A stretch of DNA of 64,000 nt from Undaria pinnatifida (lineage: Eukaryota; Sar; Phaeophyceae; Laminariales; Alariaceae), in assembly GCA_012845835.1 (NCBI GenBank), contig JABAKD010000019.1, forward strand, positions 5,813,494 through 5,877,493. The letters run 5' to 3'. The notes below the pieces were generated by a model. That model was not told where the DNA came from. It ran no database searches and worked only from the letters and a program-made list of their open reading frames with translations. Shown here piece by piece: positions 61,001 through 64,000 of the stretch (its first letter is position 1; each line of letters begins with the position of its first letter). Position numbers and translations under genes: made by a program.

Positions 61001-63143
61001 ATTCACATAGCAAAACCCAGCGGCCTCCCCTTTTTTAGCATGATGCCTGACGGGGAGAAAAAAATATCGAGGAGAGATATATTATTGCCGTCGTCGTAAG
61101 GCAAAAGGCAAACGTAAAAGGCAAAGGCAAAGGCAAGGACGAAGACAAAAATATACACGTAAATACAATAACTAAATAAATACAAAACTGAATGCACATG
61201 TAACGGAAGGTGGAGTGAAGCCCGAGGGAACGCGGGGAGGGGGGGGGAGGTGGCACCCAACGGTACTATTCAATGGCGCTAGACCACCGGACCGTACTAC
61301 ATTGCCCAGCGGTACAACACTATCAAACGATACTACGAATACTCAACGGTAGTATTCAACGGTACTTTCCAGCGATTGTAAAGGACGCGACAGCACGAAA
61401 AAAGTAAAAAGTTGGGACTTTGGAGTTTTTGGCTCGTTTTTCGTACGAAACATAATAAATCCATTTTGTAGTACTACATTGGCGTAGCACCTCGCCGGAT
61501 GACAATCACCGCACTATAGTGGGACCGCGCACTATCACCGGATGTCGCATTACTCTACAGGACGAGGCCGTGACATTATACTTTCACCGACCTAAGGGAA
61601 GTCGCCGACCAACATCCTTAACGAGAGCACACACCCAGCAATACGCGCAATCGGAGTATCACACACAGCTTGCAGAGATGAGTTTGGACGAAACCTTCGA
61701 TCTCACAGCCGGAGGGTATTTTGATTTTCTATAATATATTTTCACCGCAATAAATTGGGGGCCTGCACTAAAGGCTACCGCACTAAGTTGGGACCTTGCA
61801 CTATAGTACGTAGCCGTACAATGTATAAATAGGTGGTGACAAGATATTTTCACCGTACTAAACCGGAGCCCCGCACTACGGGTACCGCACTAGCGCGGGA
61901 CCACGACCGTGGTGGAATTAGTGTAATGCACACCCTGAATAAAAAAAGAACTCGAGGCACTGTAGCCCATTTTTAGAGTGAATGAAGTGCTGCCGGTCAC
62001 TGTATCCGACGATACCGCGCAACGTACTGTCGAACGGTACAATACCGGTAGTACCCAGCAATACCATACTACTATTTTTTAAACCGAGTGGTGCTATGCT
62101 GCCCAATGTTACCATCCGACGGTACCGTTCGATGATACTATGCTATGTCCAACAGTAGAGTCCAACGGTACTGCCCAACGGTACTGCCCAACGGTACTGC
62201 CCAACGGTACCGTCTAGCGATACTATTCAACGATACTATCCAATGGAACTGTCCGACGATGCTACCAAACGGTGGTACCAAACACTCCCATACTACCCTA
62301 TGGGACCATCCGACGGGACTATACTACCCAACGGTAATACCCAACGTACTGCAGTCCAACAGTCCAACCCAACCGTACCGCCCAACGGCACTGCCCAACG
62401 GTACTGCTGTTCAGCAGTACTTCCAACGATACTATTCAGCGGACCTATGGTACAATGCTATCAAATGGTACTATATTACCCTATCATACGGTACGACCCG
62501 ACGGAACTATATTACCCAACGCACCGTCCAACAGTACAACCAACTGTACTGCCCAACGGTACTATTGACCAGTGGTACTTCCAAAGGTATTATCCAACGG
62601 AACTATCCGACGATGCTACCAAACGGTACTGTACTACCCTATGGTACTATCCGATGGTACCATACCTTCCACCACCCCAGTTAACGGCAACATCGGCGTT
62701 GCCCCTGCACAGACGGTCGGCGGCGTGGAGCGAGGCCCCTGCAACTGCGCAGCAGTAGTCGTAAAGCTCCTCGAACACCTTAACGACGGATATCAACGGC
62801 CAAAAGCGGTGGCAGATGGGCTCCTTTGCGTTGTTGGGCTGGGTTGGATTGCGTTGGATTGGGTTCAGATTGTTTGAAAAAAGCGGCATCGGGAGACAGT
62901 GAGATTCTCAGAAACGCGACGAGGAAACCGGAGTAAAAAACACGCCGACAACAAAGTGTTTTGCCGAATTACGTATGACACCACCACCACCTCGTATCAT
63001 ATTTGGGGACAGACTTTCTTGAGACAAGCTTTTCGGAAACCCGGAAATCAAAACACCGACAGCAATATTAGACGCACCTCGCAATCGTCCAAAAGGCCGT
63101 ACTCGTCGAGCACCTTGACGTCCGACGGAGGGTTTCGAAGAGC
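57882..63143 (-). CDS. Class I histone deacetylase, N-terminus missing
   Basis: Zn-dependent class I deacetylases remove acetyl groups from histone lysines in the nucleus. The exons, high to low, are 63078-63143, 62666-62778, 60937-61046, 59997-60046, 59465-59582, 58662-58887 and 57882-58071. Every phase matches, giving 290 codons plus TAG. Signatures in order are [49 protein letters not shown] (catalytic His pair), [15 protein letters not shown] (zinc Asp and His), [25 protein letters not shown] (zinc Asp), LGGGGYC (catalytic Tyr), ARLWT and PLYGPDF. All catalytic residues are present. The first ~100 residues (YYYGPGHP region) were not found above 63143. The GPDF segment favours class I; the exact paralogue is undetermined. 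Exon copies lie in its introns. Confidence 0.92.
58078..58390. repeat. AGTAGCAG/GTAGTA triplet tract in deacetylase intron
   Basis: AGTAGCAGTAGTAGTA-type triplets in the last intron. Overlapping poly-Leu and poly-Thr/Ala frames are artefacts. Confidence 0.85.
58662..58887 (-). CDS. Deacetylase exon (GADT..GGGGY)
   Basis: The acceptor is AAAACAG and the donor is AC|GTGAGT. It encodes [24 protein letters not shown] and [11 protein letters not shown], with the third zinc Asp and the transition-state Tyr. Confidence 0.96.
59465..59582 (-). CDS. Deacetylase exon (FFPGTG)
   Basis: The acceptor is CATCCGCAG and the donor is G|GTGCGT. It encodes [20 protein letters not shown] and [16 protein letters not shown]. 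Confidence 0.95.
59648..59712 (-). pseudogene. Decayed copy of the FFPGTG exon start
   Basis: GGCGACATCC, then TTACGACGATGGGTTTCGAC and CACCTAGCGAAGGC repeat the acceptor region and first ~14 codons of exon 59465-59582. The acceptor CAG is changed to CGG and the copy breaks off before the FPGTG codons. Confidence 0.8.
59997..60046 (-). CDS. Deacetylase exon (DVHHGDG)
   Basis: 50 bp between TTTGCAG and AAG|GTGAGG. It encodes [17 protein letters not shown] with zinc-binding Asp and His. Confidence 0.95.
60190..60206 (+). repeat. Short interstitial TTAGGG
   Basis: TAGGGTTAGGGTTAG: two and a half telomere-type hexamers, in a deacetylase intron just before the SINE. Confidence 0.6.
60279..60594 (+). 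mobile_element. tRNA-derived SINE, copy 4
   Basis: It begins CGTCCCCGATGGACTACTAT, has a B-box-like GGGTTTCAAGTCTC, then CCGAGTGCATACTCG, GCTGAACCCTATGTGCG and the tail CTGTGACCACGGCTTGTCC. It ends at GTCGAGCTGGGGAG followed by an A-rich stretch. Antisense to the deacetylase gene. Confidence 0.87.
60788..60875 (-). pseudogene. Decayed copy of the GFCYVND exon
   Basis: It reads [20 protein letters not shown] on the minus strand against [20 protein letters not shown] in the true exon. It lacks the HHAK part, has lost a codon, runs into TGA, and its donor GGTGAG has become GGTTAG. It lies 62 bp downstream of the true exon in the same intron. Confidence 0.88.
60937..61046 (-). CDS. Deacetylase exon (HHAK..GFCYVND)
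   Basis: The acceptor is CCGTCAG and the donor is G|GTGAGA. It completes Arg and gives [20 protein letters not shown] then LTIDI. It carries the catalytic His-His pair and the active-site loop GFC. Confidence 0.95.
61255..62660. repeat. CCAACGGTACT degenerate short-unit array
   Basis: More than 50 words like CCAACGGTACTG, most regular at 62145-62215 and 62370-62420, fill most of a 1.6-kb deacetylase intron. GGTACC/GGTACT gives local dyad symmetry. An R4 fragment and GCACTATAG-type repeats (61490-61920) are embedded. Confidence 0.85.
61490..61920. repeat. GCACTATAG-family array with R4 fragment
   Basis: ACCGCACTATAGTGGGACC, GTGACAAGATATTTTCACC and GCACTAGCGCGGGACCACGA match the 1.2-1.5 kb array in word content and order. 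61595-61735 is an R4 fragment within it. Confidence 0.7.
62666..62778 (-). CDS. Deacetylase exon (GAS..NWGGG)
   Basis: The acceptor is GTTAAG|GTG and the donor is AG|GTATGG, phase 2. It encodes [20 protein letters not shown] and [13 protein letters not shown], the helix and strand before the catalytic histidines. Confidence 0.9.
63078..63143 (-). CDS. Deacetylase exon (EYGLLDDCE)
   Basis: The acceptor is GCCATCAG and the donor is GAG|GTGCGT. It encodes [20 protein letters not shown] and CE. The acceptor choice is the least certain of the gene. Confidence 0.7.
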
Positions 63144-63224
63144 CTGATGGCGTGTATGCAGCACAAAGCAGGGAAGAGGGGGCAGCACATACGGGGACAG
63201 GGGGGCCGGGCAATCATTGAGTAA

Positions 63225-63262
63225 GGTCGTCCGACAACACCGTACTCATCGAGCTCATATGA
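63225..63262 (-). pseudogene. Decayed copy of the EYGLLDDCE exon
   Basis: Minus-strand ELDEYGVVGRP corresponds to [11 protein letters not shown] of exon 63078-63143 at both DNA and peptide level. Confidence 0.6.
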
Positions 63263-63269
63263 TATAAAA

Positions 63270-64000
63270 TGTACATTCGTATATAAATACCGAACAACGA
63301 CATCACACATACTGTAGGAAAGCAGACGCCGCCAACGCACGTAGGCGCCGCCCATAAAGGTGTTACACGGTATTCGAGCACAGACGCCCGTCAGCACCAG
63401 CAAAAGGACGATGCACAAAACTGATCCATAACCCCTCCCAATGTGGCCCGCCACAACACTTCAACATCCTGCCCTATCCCGTCCCGCCCACCTCCTCTCC
63501 TACCCGCCCCCTCCCCGAATCCGCCATTCATCCCACGTACCCCCACGCAGAGAATTGTCCAAACCACTCGAAAGTGATGATAGTGCAACCCGCTTCGGCA
63601 ACCGTCCCCGCGCCACCCGGCCACGACGCTGATAACCGACCAATACACTCTAGAACGCGACACTCACGCAAGACTCCAGCACAACCGATCCCAATTTCGC
63701 CCCCCTCGTCCCGCCATCGTAGAGATGCGATGCTTAATGGTCTGATAAACTACGGCAATGCATGACAAACAGATGCACTCCCTCCTGCTGCCCCCCCCCG
63801 CCCCCATTCCCACCTTGACCCTTACACTACCGAAAAACGATTCCGCACGAGTTTCAAACAGTTTTTCTCAAGCAACACACGTGAAATTTCAAAGGAGTTA
63901 ACCCGCCTCCCCCCCCCCCCCCCCCCCCCCCCCGCACTTTCTCGCCCGGGGTCCGTCACCATGACAAGAAAACGCCTACATAACCAGCACCCCCCCTGTT
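63270..64000. other. Right edge, upstream side of the deacetylase gene
   Basis: Expected to hold 5' exons of the deacetylase, but no frame matches its N-terminal motifs. Holds an R1 fragment (63712-63772) and a C-run of about 24 bases at 63909-63933. Confidence 0.4.

Overview
This window is nuclear DNA of an intron-rich eukaryote, most likely a unicellular or simple multicellular alga or another protist. The evidence is spliceosomal GT-AG introns from about 300 bp to 8 kb, a U5 snRNP/CD2BP2-type spliceosome protein gene, a class I histone deacetylase gene, an Elongin-B-like exon, a broken Ty1/copia retrotransposon, tRNA-derived SINEs, and much low-complexity DNA (GCT/CAG/GTA triplets, poly-C/poly-G runs). 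Homopolymeric Ala, Gly, Glu and Asp runs in the proteins remind me of brown algae and related stramenopiles, but I cannot place the species. I saw no rRNA gene, canonical tRNA gene, CRISPR array or bacterial-type operon.

Layout. 1-14.8 kb is mostly gene-poor repeat-rich DNA with one orphan coding exon (4765-4934, minus) and one SINE. 14.85-15.52 kb (minus) holds an Elongin-B-like exon and a possible last exon. 17.925-35.405 kb (plus) is one complete gene for a CD2BP2/Lin1-type GYF-domain protein. I reconstructed nine exons whose junction phases all agree (632 codons plus stop). Its 8.1-kb first intron carries an antisense, degenerate copia element (18.47-23.30 kb), a 451-bp near-palindrome and several repeat arrays. 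36-40.5 kb is repeats. 40.548-43.803 kb (minus) is the 3' part of an unrecognised gene with a large disordered protein and a pentapeptide-like repeat. 43.8-57.8 kb is dominated by dispersed and tandem repeats, including a G-rich tract and a 73-bp repeat array open on both strands. 57.882-63.143 kb (minus) holds seven exons of a class I histone deacetylase with all catalytic residues; its N-terminus was not found.

The most unusual theme is that all three well-supported genes have decayed copies of their own exons lying 70-1400 bp away, in introns or just past the stop codon. A second theme is a set of short dispersed repeat families, several of which end in homopolymeric C/G tracts and some of which sit mainly in introns. 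A third is a strongly over-represented quasi-palindromic 9-mer, TACC(A/T)GGTA (15 copies located by eye). The genes are functionally unrelated (splicing, chromatin, possibly ubiquitin ligase) and are not an operon or cluster.
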